A DNA stretch of 36,082 nt from Streptomyces sp. AC558_RSS880 (GCF_019049255.1 NZ_JAGMUJ010000197.1:1-36082), one strand, 5' to 3'. Shown: positions 1 to 6,811, numbered from the stretch's first letter. Numbers and translations: made by a program. Notes: generated by a model from the sequence alone, not told the origin.

Positions 1-190
1 GCGTTTCCCTTTCCGGCGGTTCCGACTCTATCAGATCCTTTCGGTCCTGATTCCCGGTCAGATCGGGTTGTCTTCGCGGCCGTTGGGCCGTTCCGACGAG
101 TGAGACTTTAGCGGATTCCTGACCCCCGACCTAATCGGGGACCTGCTCCCTTTCGGGCGCGGATTCCTCATTTCGCGAATACGCACGCAA
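1..190 (-). promoter_or_regulatory. Promoter and leader region of an rRNA operon running leftward out of the window
   Basis: No protein is supported here. Read on the minus strand, the region matches my recollection of the conserved DNA upstream of Streptomyces 16S rRNA genes, including the GATCTGATAGAGTCGGAA block (minus strand, about 36-19) and the following GGAAAGGGAAACGC at the window edge. A promoter-like pair is visible on the minus strand: -10 TAAAGT at 110-105 with a poor -35 (TTAGGT, 134-129) at 18 bp. A second TAGAGT lies at 30-25. Streptomyces rRNA operons usually carry several tandem promoters. If this is right, the 16S gene begins a few hundred bases left of position 1. The identification is from memory and the rRNA itself is not in the window. 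Confidence 0.68.
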
Positions 191-196
191 GGACGC

Positions 197-217
197 GACA
201 GCAGACAGACTGCTGTC
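197..217. repeat. Perfect inverted repeat between the rRNA leader and trpS
   Basis: GACAGCAG (197-204) and CTGCTGTC (210-217) form a perfect 8-bp inverted repeat around a 5-base spacer; two further pairs form outside a single mismatch. It lies about 90-105 bp upstream of the putative rRNA -10 on one side and about 150 bp upstream of the trpS leader promoter on the other. It could be an operator or a small hairpin. There is no T-tract, so a terminator is unlikely. Confidence 0.4.
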
Positions 218-351
218 TCGAACAGTGGTGGTACTTGCGGAATGGCTGTCCGGGGACCGACCGGAGTCGGCGCTCACGTCGGACAACTCGGAGAACAGTA
301 CGGATCCGGCCGGGGTGTGTCAACTCGCTGCCTCGTCCCACCCCCCGGGCG

Positions 352-357
352 TACTGT
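352..357 (+). promoter_or_regulatory. Candidate -10 box of the trpS leader transcript
   Basis: TACTGT fits the TAnnnT pattern of Streptomyces vegetative promoters and ends 7 bases before the ATG of the Trp leader peptide. Transcription would therefore start at or next to that A, making the leader peptide leaderless, which agrees with the lack of a Shine-Dalgarno sequence. No good -35 is seen 16-19 bp upstream. Confidence 0.45.
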
Positions 358-364
358 GGTCCGT

Positions 365-406
365 ATGACGACGCGTACGTACAGCCAGTTCTGGTGGGCC
401 GCCTGA
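365..406 (+). CDS. Trp leader peptide of the trpS attenuator (13 aa)
   Basis: A short ATG-to-TGA frame encodes MTTRTYSQFWWAA, with two adjacent Trp codons (TGG TGG, 392-397) just before the stop. No Shine-Dalgarno is visible and a -10-like box ends 7 bases upstream, so leaderless translation is likely. Its job would be to report charged tRNA-Trp supply: a ribosome stalled on the tandem Trp codons covers the first pairing segment of the attenuator. Ribosome-mediated attenuation with such a leader has been described for the auxiliary, indolmycin-resistant TrpRS gene of S. coelicolor, and the arrangement here fits exactly. Two adjacent Trp codons in a 13-codon frame directly ahead of a Trp-tRNA synthetase are very unlikely by chance. 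Confidence 0.9.
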   Translation: MTTRTYSQFWWAA

Positions 407-464
407 CGGCGGCCGCCCCTACGTGCGCACTCAACGGCCGCCGCCTCGGCGGCCGTTTCTGTTT
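397..464 (+). terminator. Trp attenuator: hairpins 1:2, 2:3 and terminator 3:4
   Basis: Four segments alternate exactly: segment 1 GGCCGCC (397-403), segment 2 GGCGGCC (408-414), segment 3 GGCCGCC (436-442), segment 4 GGCGGCC (448-454). Segment 1 can pair with 2, 2 with 3, and 3 with 4. The 3:4 hairpin extends to an 11-bp perfect stem (433-443 with 447-457, loop CCT) followed by TTTCTGTTT, a typical intrinsic terminator. Segment 1 overlaps the end of the second Trp codon and the stop of the leader peptide. When tRNA-Trp is scarce, the stalled ribosome masks segment 1, segment 2 captures segment 3, the terminator cannot form and trpS is transcribed. The mechanism is inferred from the pairing pattern and the known S. 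coelicolor precedent. Confidence 0.88.
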
Positions 465-535
465 CTCCCTCCAGGACTCCGAGGGGCGGCCGGCCGGGGA
501 CGGCGGCCTCGGACCGGAGACGGAGAAGAGAAGAG

Positions 536-1570
536 ATGACAAGGGTCTTCAGTGGGATCAAGCCGACCGGGCACCTGACGCTGGGGAACTACCTGGGAGC
601 CATGCGGCAGTGGGTCGCCGTCGACCAGCACCAGGCGGACGCGTTGTTCTGCGTCGTCGATCTGCACGCGCTGACCGTGCACCACGATCCCGCGCGGGTG
701 CGCAGGCTGAGCCGGCAGGCGGCGACGTTGCTGTTGGCGTCCGGGCTGGACCCGGCGCTGTGCACGGTGTTCGTGCAGAGCCATGTGGACGAGCACGCGC
801 GGCTGTCGTATCTGCTGGAGTGCGTGGCCACGGACGGCGAGATGCGGCGGATGATCCAGTACAAGGAGAAGGCCGCGCGGGAGCAGCGGCGGGGTGGGAG
901 CGTGCGGCTGTCGCTGCTGACGTACCCGGTGCTGATGGCGGCCGACATCCTGGCGTACGGGACGGACGAGGTGCCGGTCGGGCAGGACCAGACGCAGCAC
1001 GTGGAGCTGGCGCGGGATCTCGCGGTGCGGTTCAACCAGCGGTACGGGCACACGTTCGTGGTGCCGCGGGCGACGAATCCGCCGGTGGCGGCGCGGGTGA
1101 TGAATCTGCAGGACCCGCTGTCGAAGATGGGCAAGAGCGACGACACGGGGCCGGGGATCGTCTATCTGCTGGACGAGCCGGATGTGGCGCGGAAGAAGGT
1201 CATGCGCGCTGTGACCGACAGCGGGCGGGAGGTCGTGTACGACAGGGAGGCCCGGCCGGGGGTGGCGAATCTGCTGGAGATCCTCGCCGCGTGTTCGGGT
1301 GGGAACCCGGAGGCGTTGGCCGGTGTATATGAGTCGTACGGGGATCTGAAGAGGGATGCCGCGGAGGCTGTGGTCGAGGTCTTGAGGCCGGTGCGGGAGA
1401 GGCACAAGGAGTTGTGCGCGGATCCCGGCTATGTGGAGGGGGTGCTGCGGGATGGTGCGGAGCGGGCGCGGGCCATGGCTCGGCCGACCGTTGATGCCGC
1501 TTACCGGGCGATCGGCTTGTTGCCGGCGGGCTCGGATACCGGGGCGCCCGTGCTGAACGCGGCTCGGTAG
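536..1570 (+). CDS. trpS: Tryptophanyl-tRNA synthetase, auxiliary attenuator-controlled type
   Basis: Class I aminoacyl-tRNA synthetase that charges tRNA-Trp using tryptophan and ATP in the cytoplasm. The 344-residue length is normal. The N-terminal GHLTLGNY (12-19) is the HIGH-type motif and KMGKS (197-201) is the KMSKS loop. The ATG at 536 follows a purine-rich stretch (GGAGAAGAGAAGAG) that can serve as ribosome-binding site. The gene sits 71 bases downstream of a complete Trp leader/terminator, so it should be induced when tRNA-Trp charging falls or TrpRS is inhibited. In S. coelicolor the copy regulated this way is the second, indolmycin-resistant TrpRS; resistance here is inferred from that parallel, not from residues. 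Its last 70 bases overlap the convergent regulator gene on the other strand. Confidence 0.96.
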   Translation: MTRVFSGIKPTGHLTLGNYLGAMRQWVAVDQHQADALFCVVDLHALTVHHDPARVRRLSRQAATLLLASGLDPALCTVFVQSHVDEHARLSYLLECVATDGEMRRMIQYKEKAAREQRRGGSVRLSLLTYPVLMAADILAYGTDEVPVGQDQTQHVELARDLAVRFNQRYGHTFVVPRATNPPVAARVMNLQDPLSKMGKSDDTGPGIVYLLDEPDVARKKVMRAVTDSGREVVYDREARPGVANLLEILAACSGGNPEALAGVYESYGDLKRDAAEAVVEVLRPVRERHKELCADPGYVEGVLRDGAERARAMARPTVDAAYRAIGLLPAGSDTGAPVLNAAR

Positions 1571-2505
1571 GCGCGAGGGCTGGTGGCGAGGCGCGATGCG
1601 AAGTGCTGTCTCATCGTGACCTCGCTGCCGAAGCCTGCGCGGCGGGCGACCTCGGGCATGGGGAGGTCGGTGCGTTCGAGGAGGCGCTGGGCCGCGGCGA
1701 TGCGCTGGTCGAGGAGCCAGCGCAGTGGTGTGGTGCCGGTGGCCGCGGTGAAGTGGCGGGCGAAGGTGCGCGGGGACATGCCGGCGTGGGCGGCCAGGTC
1801 GGCGACCGTGAGCGGTTCGTGGAGGTGGCGCAGGGCGTGCTCGCGTACAGCGGCGAGGGCGTCGGCGTCGCGGTCGGCGCGCGGGGTGGGGTGCTCGATG
1901 AACTGTGCCTGGGTGCCGGTGCGGAAGGGGGCCGTGACCATGGAGCGGGCGATGGTGGCGGCGGCCTCGGCTCCGTGGGCGAGGCGGATGAGGTGGAGGC
2001 AGAGGTCGATGCCGGCGGCGGTGCCGGCCGCGGTCCAGATGTTGTCGTCCTCGATGAACAGGGCGTCGGGGACGACGGTGACGTGGGGGTGGTGTGCGCG
2101 GAAGAGGTCGATCAGGTTCCAGTGGGTGATGGCGCGGCGGCCGTCGAGGAGTCCGGCCTGGGCGAGGGTGAAGGCGCCGCCGCAGAGGGCGGCGATGGTG
2201 GTGCCGCGGGCGTGGGCGTGGCGGAGGGCGTCGAGGACCGGAGGTGGTGCGGGGGTGAGGTGGTCGTCGAGGCCGGGGACGACGATCAGGTCGGCGTCGG
2301 TCAGCCAGGTGAGGGGGCGGTCGGGGAGGAGGGTGAGGCCGCCGCGCATGGGGACGGGGGTGGTATCGGTGGCGGCGCGGTGCAGGTCGAAGGCGGGGGC
2401 GCCGCGGTCGGTGCGGTCGGGACCCCAGACCTCGGTGATGACGGAGACGTCGAAGGCACGGATACCGGGGAAGGCGACCAGGGCCACGCGGTAGGGGTCT
2501 GCCAT
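1501..2505 (-). CDS. GlxA-type transcriptional regulator (DJ-1/PfpI domain plus AraC HTH)
   Basis: A 334-residue cytoplasmic DNA-binding regulator. The N-terminal two-thirds has the DJ-1/PfpI-like amidotransferase fold, with LIVVPGLDD and the nucleophile-elbow-like segment ALCGGAFTLAQAGLLDGR (the Cys may be structural or ligand-sensing). The C-terminal about 100 residues form an AraC double helix-turn-helix (LTVADLAAHAGMSPRTFARHF, then MPEVARRAGFGSEVTMRQHF). The ATG at 2505 gives the usual family start (MADPYRVALVAFPG), although no strong Shine-Dalgarno precedes it. It is divergent from the isochorismatase-like gene with about 75 bp between starts, so control of that neighbour is likely. Its 3' end runs 70 bp into trpS on the opposite strand. 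Ligand unknown. Confidence 0.9.
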   Translation of the reverse strand: MADPYRVALVAFPGIRAFDVSVITEVWGPDRTDRGAPAFDLHRAATDTTPVPMRGGLTLLPDRPLTWLTDADLIVVPGLDDHLTPAPPPVLDALRHAHARGTTIAALCGGAFTLAQAGLLDGRRAITHWNLIDLFRAHHPHVTVVPDALFIEDDNIWTAAGTAAGIDLCLHLIRLAHGAEAAATIARSMVTAPFRTGTQAQFIEHPTPRADRDADALAAVREHALRHLHEPLTVADLAAHAGMSPRTFARHFTAATGTTPLRWLLDQRIAAAQRLLERTDLPMPEVARRAGFGSEVTMRQHFASRLATSPRAYRAAFSTGAPVSEPAGNKPIAR

Positions 2506-2580
2506 GAGTGGCAGTAAACCATCGATCGCTGACTTTCGGACCTCTGGGAGCAGGCACTGCCGGGCGGCACGCTCGTGGGC

Positions 2581-3165
2581 ATGGACATCGCGCAGAACGC
2601 AGCACTGGTAGTCGTGGACGTACAGAAGGGCTTCGAGGAGGTCGACTTCTGGGGGACGCGCAACAACCCGGCGGCGGACGACAACATCGCCGCCCTCATC
2701 GACGTATGGCAGTCGACCGGTCGGCCGGTCGTCTTCGTGCGGCACGACTCGGTCAAGCCCGGGTCGCCGTTGCGGACCGGGTACGAGGGCAACGGGTTCA
2801 AGGAATACGTGGAGCGGCGGCGCGGGAAGGGAGACGGGGCCGAGCTGCTGGTCACCAAGAGTGTGAACTCGGCGTTCCTCGGGACGCCGGACCTGGGTGC
2901 CTGGCTCCGGGAGGCGGGCATCTCTCAGGTCGTGCTGGCCGGGATCCAGACGAACATGTGCGTCGAGACGACGGCGCGGATGGGCGGGAACCTCGGGTAC
3001 GAGGTCGTGGTCGCGTTCGACGCGACGTACACCTTCGACCTGGAGGGGCCCTTCGGCTGGCGGCAGAGCGCGGACGAGTTGGCGCGTGCGTCGGCGGTGT
3101 CGCTGCACGGGGGCGGGTTCGCGGACGTGGTGACGACGGAGGACGTCCTGACCGCGGCGAAGTGA
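2581..3165 (+). CDS. Isochorismatase-like cysteine hydrolase
   Basis: A 194-residue single-domain cysteine hydrolase of the isochorismatase/nicotinamidase superfamily. The expected triad is visible: Asp13 in ALVVVDVQKGF, Lys93 in LLVTKSVNSAF and Cys127 in GIQTNMCVETTARMG. The residues around the Cys fit general isochorismatase-like hydrolases; the substrate cannot be assigned and a nicotinamidase is not excluded. An in-frame GTG six bases upstream (2575) is an alternative start; the ATG is preferred because the core begins immediately after it. It is transcribed divergently from a GlxA-type regulator, a common pairing. The gene ends just before a strong hairpin that separates it from convergent proC. 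Confidence 0.88.
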   Translation: MDIAQNAALVVVDVQKGFEEVDFWGTRNNPAADDNIAALIDVWQSTGRPVVFVRHDSVKPGSPLRTGYEGNGFKEYVERRRGKGDGAELLVTKSVNSAFLGTPDLGAWLREAGISQVVLAGIQTNMCVETTARMGGNLGYEVVVAFDATYTFDLEGPFGWRQSADELARASAVSLHGGGFADVVTTEDVLTAAK

Positions 3166-3167
3166 GC

Positions 3168-3189
3168 CCCGCCCCTGGCGTGGGGCGGG
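3168..3189. terminator. Bidirectional hairpin terminator between the hydrolase gene and proC
   Basis: CCCGCCCC (3168-3175) and GGGGCGGG (3182-3189) form a perfect 8-bp stem with a 6-base loop, starting two bases after the hydrolase stop codon. The flanking genes converge. As usual in Streptomyces there is no clear T-tract. Confidence 0.65.
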
Positions 3190-3253
3190 CGGAGCCAAAC
3201 CTGGCCGGCGGCCTCGTCAAGGCGTGTGGGGGCACCCGCGACCGGGCGGAGGG

Positions 3254-4066
3254 TCAGTCCTTGGTGCCGCTCGCGAGTTCGCGGCTGCGGTCGCGGGCGG
3301 CTTCGAGGGCGGCGATGAGGGCGGCTCGTACGCCGTGGTTCTCGAGTTCGCGGATGGCGTTGATGGTGGTGCCGGCGGGGGAGGTCACGTTCTCGCGCAG
3401 CTTCACCGGGTGCTCGCCGCTGTCACGGAGCATCGTCGCGGCGCCGATCGCGGACTGGACGATCAGGTCGTGGGCCTTGTCGCGGGGCAGGCCGAGCAGG
3501 ATGCCGGCGTCGGTCATGGCCTCGACCAGGTAGAAGAAGTACGCCGGGCCGGAGCCGGAGAGGGCGGTGCAGGCGTCCTGCTGGGACTCGGGGACGCGGA
3601 GGGTCTTGCCGACGGCGCCGAAGATCTCCTCGGCGTGGGCGAGGTGGTCGGCGGTGGCGTGGGTACCGGCGGAGATGACCGACATGGCCTCGTCGACGAG
3701 GGCGGGGGTGTTGGTCATGACGCGGACGACCGGGGTGCCGGTGGCGAGGCGTTCCTCGAAGAAGGAGGTGGGGATGCCTGCCGCGCCGCTGATGACCAGG
3801 CGGTCGGCGGGGACGTGCGGGGCGAGTTCGTCGAGGAGGGCGCCCATGTCCTGCGGTTTGACCGTGAGGATCAGGGTGTCGGCGGTCTTGGCGGCTTCCT
3901 GGTTGGAGACCGGGGTGACTCCGTAGCGGGTGCGGAGTTCCTCGGCTCGTTCCTGGCGGCGGGCGGTGACGAGGAGGTCGGTGGGGGCCCAGCCGGCGCG
4001 GATCACTCCGCTGAGCAGGGCTTCGCCGATTTTGCCGGTGCCGAGGACTGCGACTTTCTGGGTCAT
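3254..4066 (-). CDS. proC: Pyrroline-5-carboxylate reductase
   Basis: Catalyses the last step of proline synthesis, reducing 1-pyrroline-5-carboxylate with NAD(P)H in the cytoplasm. The 270-residue product has the family length. An N-terminal Rossmann motif (VAVLGTGKIGEALLSG, residues 5-20) binds the nucleotide. The central TVKPQ and the C-terminal signature ALSGSGPAYFFYLVEAM followed by VTSPAGTTINAIRELE are diagnostic of ProC. The ATG at 4066 starts MTQKVAVLG; a GGAGGG lies about 11 bases upstream on the minus strand. It stands alone between a convergent hydrolase gene and, upstream, a 217-bp spacer holding a dispersed Streptomyces repeat. Confidence 0.97.
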   Translation of the reverse strand: MTQKVAVLGTGKIGEALLSGVIRAGWAPTDLLVTARRQERAEELRTRYGVTPVSNQEAAKTADTLILTVKPQDMGALLDELAPHVPADRLVISGAAGIPTSFFEERLATGTPVVRVMTNTPALVDEAMSVISAGTHATADHLAHAEEIFGAVGKTLRVPESQQDACTALSGSGPAYFFYLVEAMTDAGILLGLPRDKAHDLIVQSAIGAATMLRDSGEHPVKLRENVTSPAGTTINAIRELENHGVRAALIAALEAARDRSRELASGTKD

Positions 4067-4203
4067 GGCTGGGAGTGCCCTCCGGGGGTGCGTCGTCCTG
4101 TGGGCATCCTCGCATCCCCGGGGCGGGTGGGGGTGGGGCGTCCAGTGGGCGGGACGTTGGCGGTGGGTGGCTGTCGAGGATTTTTCGCCCCCGCCGCCCC
4201 TTC

Positions 4204-4283
4204 CCGTCCCGTCCCCGGGGGCTGCGCCCCCGGACCCCCTTCGGCCCTGAACGGGCCTCGTCCTCAAGCGCCGGACGGGCTGG
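4204..4283 (-). repeat. Dispersed Streptomyces intergenic repeat, copy 1
   Basis: Just downstream of the ABC permease stop (minus-strand direction) lies a compact repeat with three parts: a CCGGACGGGC-type block, a GGCCC/GGGCC hairpin around CTGAA (4243-4257), and the hairpin CCGGGGGC/GCCCCCGG (4215-4222 with 4226-4233). From memory, this element is scattered after genes across Streptomyces genomes. A second copy is at 21556-21640. Here it probably also terminates the ABC transcript. Confidence 0.72.
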
Positions 4284-5054
4284 TTACGCCGTCCGGCGTT
4301 TCAGCGTCGCCGCGCCCAGGGTCAGGACCAGCAGGGCACAGCCCGCGACGATCGCGGTGTCGCGGACGAAGGCTGCCGTCATGTCGGTGTGCTTCAGGAC
4401 CTCGTTCATGCCGTCGACGGCGTAGGACATGGGAAGGACGTCGGAGATGGCCTCCAGGACCGGGTGCATGTTGTCGCGGGGCGTGAAGAGGCCGCAGAGG
4501 AGGAGCTGGGGGAAGATCACCGCCGGCATGAACTGGACCGCCTGGAATTCGGAGGCCGCGAAGGCCGAGACGAAGAGGCCGAGGGCCGTGCCGAGGAGCG
4601 CGTCGAGCAGCGCGACCAGGAGGAGCAGCCAGGGGCTGCCGGTGACGTCGAGGCCGAGGAACCAGACGGCGAGGCCCGTGGCGAGGGCGGACTGGATGAT
4701 CGCGAGGGTGCCGAAGGCGAGGGCGTAGCCGGCGATCAGGTCGCCCTTGCCGAGGGGCATGGCGAGGAGGCGTTCGAGGGTGCCGGAGGTGCGTTCCCGC
4801 AGGGTGGCGATGGAAGTAACCAGGAACATCGTGATCAGCGGGAAGATCCCGAGGAGTGACGCGCCGATGCTGTCGAAGGTGCGCGCGCTGCCGTCGAAGA
4901 CGTAGCGGAGCAGGAACAGCATCACGCAGGGGATGAGGACCATCAGCGCGATGGTGCGCGGGTCGTGGCGGAGCTGGCGCAGGACCCGGGCGGCGGTGGC
5001 GGTGGTGCGGGAGGCGTTGAGGGCGCGCGCCGGGGCGGGGGTGGTCGTGCTCAT
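4284..5054 (-). CDS. ABC-2 type exporter permease
   Basis: Integral membrane subunit of an ABC exporter. The 256 residues hold about six hydrophobic segments, beginning with IALMVLIPCVMLFLLRYVF near residue 35. ITMFLVTSIATLRERTSGTLERLLAMPL is typical of the ABC-2 permease family (the ERTSGTLERL element). The ATG overlaps the stop of the ATPase gene by four bases (ATGA), so the two are translationally coupled and form one transporter. The family includes antibiotic and drug exporters; the substrate is unknown. Transcription likely ends in the repeat directly downstream. Confidence 0.93.
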   Translation of the reverse strand: MSTTTPAPARALNASRTTATAARVLRQLRHDPRTIALMVLIPCVMLFLLRYVFDGSARTFDSIGASLLGIFPLITMFLVTSIATLRERTSGTLERLLAMPLGKGDLIAGYALAFGTLAIIQSALATGLAVWFLGLDVTGSPWLLLLVALLDALLGTALGLFVSAFAASEFQAVQFMPAVIFPQLLLCGLFTPRDNMHPVLEAISDVLPMSYAVDGMNEVLKHTDMTAAFVRDTAIVAGCALLVLTLGAATLKRRTA

Positions 5055-5842
5055 CGGGTCGTCTCCTTCGTACGGCCTGCCGCGGTCGCCTCGTCGACCA
5101 GGCGGAGGAAGGCGTCCTCGACGGTGTCGGAGCCGGTGCGGGTGCGCAGGGCGTCGGGGGTGTCGTCGGCGAGGATCTCGCCGGCGCGCATGAGCAGGAG
5201 GCGGTGGCAGCGCTCGGCCTCGTCCATGACGTGGGAGGAGATCAGGAGGGTGGTGCCGCGTTCGGCGGCGAGGGTGTGGAAGAGCTGCCACAGGTCGCGG
5301 CGCAGGACCGGGTCGAGGCCGACGGTCGGTTCGTCGAGGACCAGGAGCTCGGGGGCGCCCAGGAGGGCCACGGCGAGGGAGACGCGGCTGCGCTGGCCGC
5401 CGGAGAGGTTGCCGGCGAGGGCGTCGGCGTGAGTGGTGAGGTCGACGTCGGCGATGGCCCGGGTGACGTTCTCGTGGCGGCGGTCGGCGGACGCGCGGCC
5501 GGGGTCGAGGATCGCGGCGAAGTAGTCGAGGTTCTGGCGGACGGTCAGGTCGTCGTAGACCGAGGGCGCCTGGGTGACGTAGCCGATGCGGGTGCGCAGG
5601 GTGGGGTGGCCGGCGGGGCCGCCGAGGACGTCCAGGGTGCCGGTGACCTTGGCCTGGGTGCCGACGACGGCCCGCATCAGGGTCGACTTGCCGCAGCCGG
5701 AGGGGCCGAGGAGGCCGGTGATCTGGCCGCGCGGGACGGTGAAGTCGAGGCCGCGCAGGACGGTGCGGGGGCCTCGGACGACGGTGAGGCCCTGGGCGTG
5801 GACGGCCGGTTCCTCCTGCGGCCGGGAGGAATAATTCATCAT
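5051..5842 (-). CDS. ABC exporter ATP-binding protein
   Basis: Cytoplasmic ATPase subunit (263 aa) for the coupled ABC-2 permease. All nucleotide-binding motifs are present in order: Walker A GPSGCGKST, Q-loop region YVTQAPSVYDDLT, signature LSGGQRSRV, Walker B LLVLDEPTVGLDP and H-loop SSHVMDEAERC. Two adjacent ATGs (5842 and 5839) are possible starts; GGAGGA 11 bases upstream supports 5842. Both start codons and the Shine-Dalgarno lie inside a long near-perfect palindrome, so a repressor bound there should block transcription and perhaps translation initiation. No regulator gene lies next to the transporter in this window. The methyltransferase gene ends 33 bases upstream in the same direction. 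Confidence 0.94.
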   Translation of the reverse strand: MMNYSSRPQEEPAVHAQGLTVVRGPRTVLRGLDFTVPRGQITGLLGPSGCGKSTLMRAVVGTQAKVTGTLDVLGGPAGHPTLRTRIGYVTQAPSVYDDLTVRQNLDYFAAILDPGRASADRRHENVTRAIADVDLTTHADALAGNLSGGQRSRVSLAVALLGAPELLVLDEPTVGLDPVLRRDLWQLFHTLAAERGTTLLISSHVMDEAERCHRLLLMRAGEILADDTPDALRTRTGSDTVEDAFLRLVDEATAAGRTKETTR

Positions 5843-5862
5843 GTGATGAATACTCCTCCCGG
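5822..5862. promoter_or_regulatory. 41-bp nested palindrome over the ABC ATPase start codon
   Basis: The inner palindrome has ATTCATCA (5834-5841) and TGATGAAT (5844-5851) around TG; the outer arms are CCGGGAGGA (5822-5830) and TCCTCCCGG (5854-5862). The whole is symmetric apart from three bases on one side versus two on the other between inner and outer arms. On the minus strand it contains the GGAGGA ribosome-binding site and both candidate ATGs. Low-GC inner arms in such GC-rich DNA suggest a protein-binding site (TetR, MarR, PadR or GntR type possible). In RNA, the outer arm would hide the Shine-Dalgarno. Confidence 0.75.
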
Positions 5863-5875
5863 TCCGCGCGCGGCG

Positions 5876-6661
5876 TCAAGCAGTCGGGGTGGGGGGTGTG
5901 GTGGCGAGGAGGAGGACGACGTCGTAGGTCTCCTCGACGGTGCCGTCCGGGAAGGCGGCGGTGAGGTGCTCGCGCTGCTCGGTGAGGAAGGCGGCGGTGC
6001 GTTCTTCGCCGTGCACGAGCAGGACCGAGTGGCTGGCGAGGTTGGCCAGGTGGGTCTCGATCGGGACGTGGCGGCTCCAGCGGATCTCCCGGCGGGTGAA
6101 GTGCAGGAGGCCGGCGGGGTCGGCGGCGCGGGCGTTGGTGTTGCGCCGCTCGGCGGCGAGGTTCACGCCGAAGTGGCGCGCGGTGCGTTCGGCTTCCTCG
6201 GCGATCCAGGGCACGTCGAGCGCGTCGGTGTTCCACCACAGGGCGAGTGCCCCGCCCGGCCGCAGGACCCGTACCGCCTCCGGGACGGCGCGGGCGGGGT
6301 CGGTCCAGTGCCAGGCCTGGGCGTAGGTGAGGAGGTCGGCGCGGTGGTCGGTGAGGGGGAGGGCGTTGCCGTCGCCCCGGACGACCGGCACGTCGGGGAG
6401 CGTGCGACGGAACTCGGCCGCCATGCCCTCACCGGGCTCGACGGCGATCACGTCGGCGCCGCGCTCGCGCAGACGGGCGGTCGCGATCCCCGTACCGGCG
6501 CCGACGTCCACGACCCGGGAGCCGGTGAGGGGGCGGCCGGTCAGCTCCTCGATCGCGTCGAAGAGGGCGGGCGGGTAGGAGGGGCGGTGGGCGGCGTACT
6601 GGGCGGCGGCCGCGTTGAAGGAGTGGGCTCGGGTGAGGCGGTCGGCCCTGGGCGTCGTCAT
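5876..6661 (-). CDS. Class I SAM-dependent methyltransferase
   Basis: A 261-residue soluble methyltransferase. The motif I nucleotide loop is VVDVGAGTGIATARL, followed by the acidic motif IAVEPGEGM, with DLLTYAQAWHWTDP and the LRPGGALALWWNT strand typical of the Methyltransf_11/25 group. The QAWHWTD segment is common in Streptomyces proteins annotated only as class I methyltransferases, so the substrate cannot be stated. The ATG at 6661 (MTTPRADRLTRAHSF) begins the conserved protein; upstream in-frame sequence reads like non-coding DNA. It is 33 bases upstream of the ABC exporter in the same direction but separated from it by the palindromic operator, so co-transcription is uncertain. Confidence 0.9.
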   Translation of the reverse strand: MTTPRADRLTRAHSFNAAAAQYAAHRPSYPPALFDAIEELTGRPLTGSRVVDVGAGTGIATARLRERGADVIAVEPGEGMAAEFRRTLPDVPVVRGDGNALPLTDHRADLLTYAQAWHWTDPARAVPEAVRVLRPGGALALWWNTDALDVPWIAEEAERTARHFGVNLAAERRNTNARAADPAGLLHFTRREIRWSRHVPIETHLANLASHSVLLVHGEERTAAFLTEQREHLTAAFPDGTVEETYDVVLLLATTPPTPTA

Positions 6662-6745
6662 ACGGCCATGGTGACCGGACGGCTTCGGCACGCAGGTGGT
6701 TTTCGGGGAGTACGGGCGGCTGCCGGGGCATGCCGCGCAGACGGC

Positions 6746-6811
6746 GATGGGAGCGATTCTCCAGGCAGAGCGGCGCATGGACGGCGCGTCGCTTGGAGAA
6801 TCGCTCCCATC
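6746..6811. promoter_or_regulatory. Perfect 18-bp inverted repeat with LacI-operator-like arms
   Basis: The arm GATGGGAGCGATTCTCCA (6746-6763) recurs in exact reverse complement at 6794-6811, with 30 bases between. Each arm is itself an imperfect palindrome, TGGGAGCG followed by ATTCTCCA, resembling the TGGGAGCGCTCCCA sites of CebR-like LacI-family repressors in Streptomyces. The two half-palindromes are centred 46 bp apart, upstream of the methyltransferase gene and downstream of the membrane-protein gene. It may be a pair of operators, or a long stem acting as terminator or RNA structure. The rest of the 6662-6920 spacer shows no credible gene. Confidence 0.7.

Noticed and set aside
431..2605. 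Very long minus-strand frame of 724 codons opposite trpS and the regulator
   Set aside because: Arg/Pro-rich translation typical of GC-rich shadow frames; it overlaps two genes with clear protein families.
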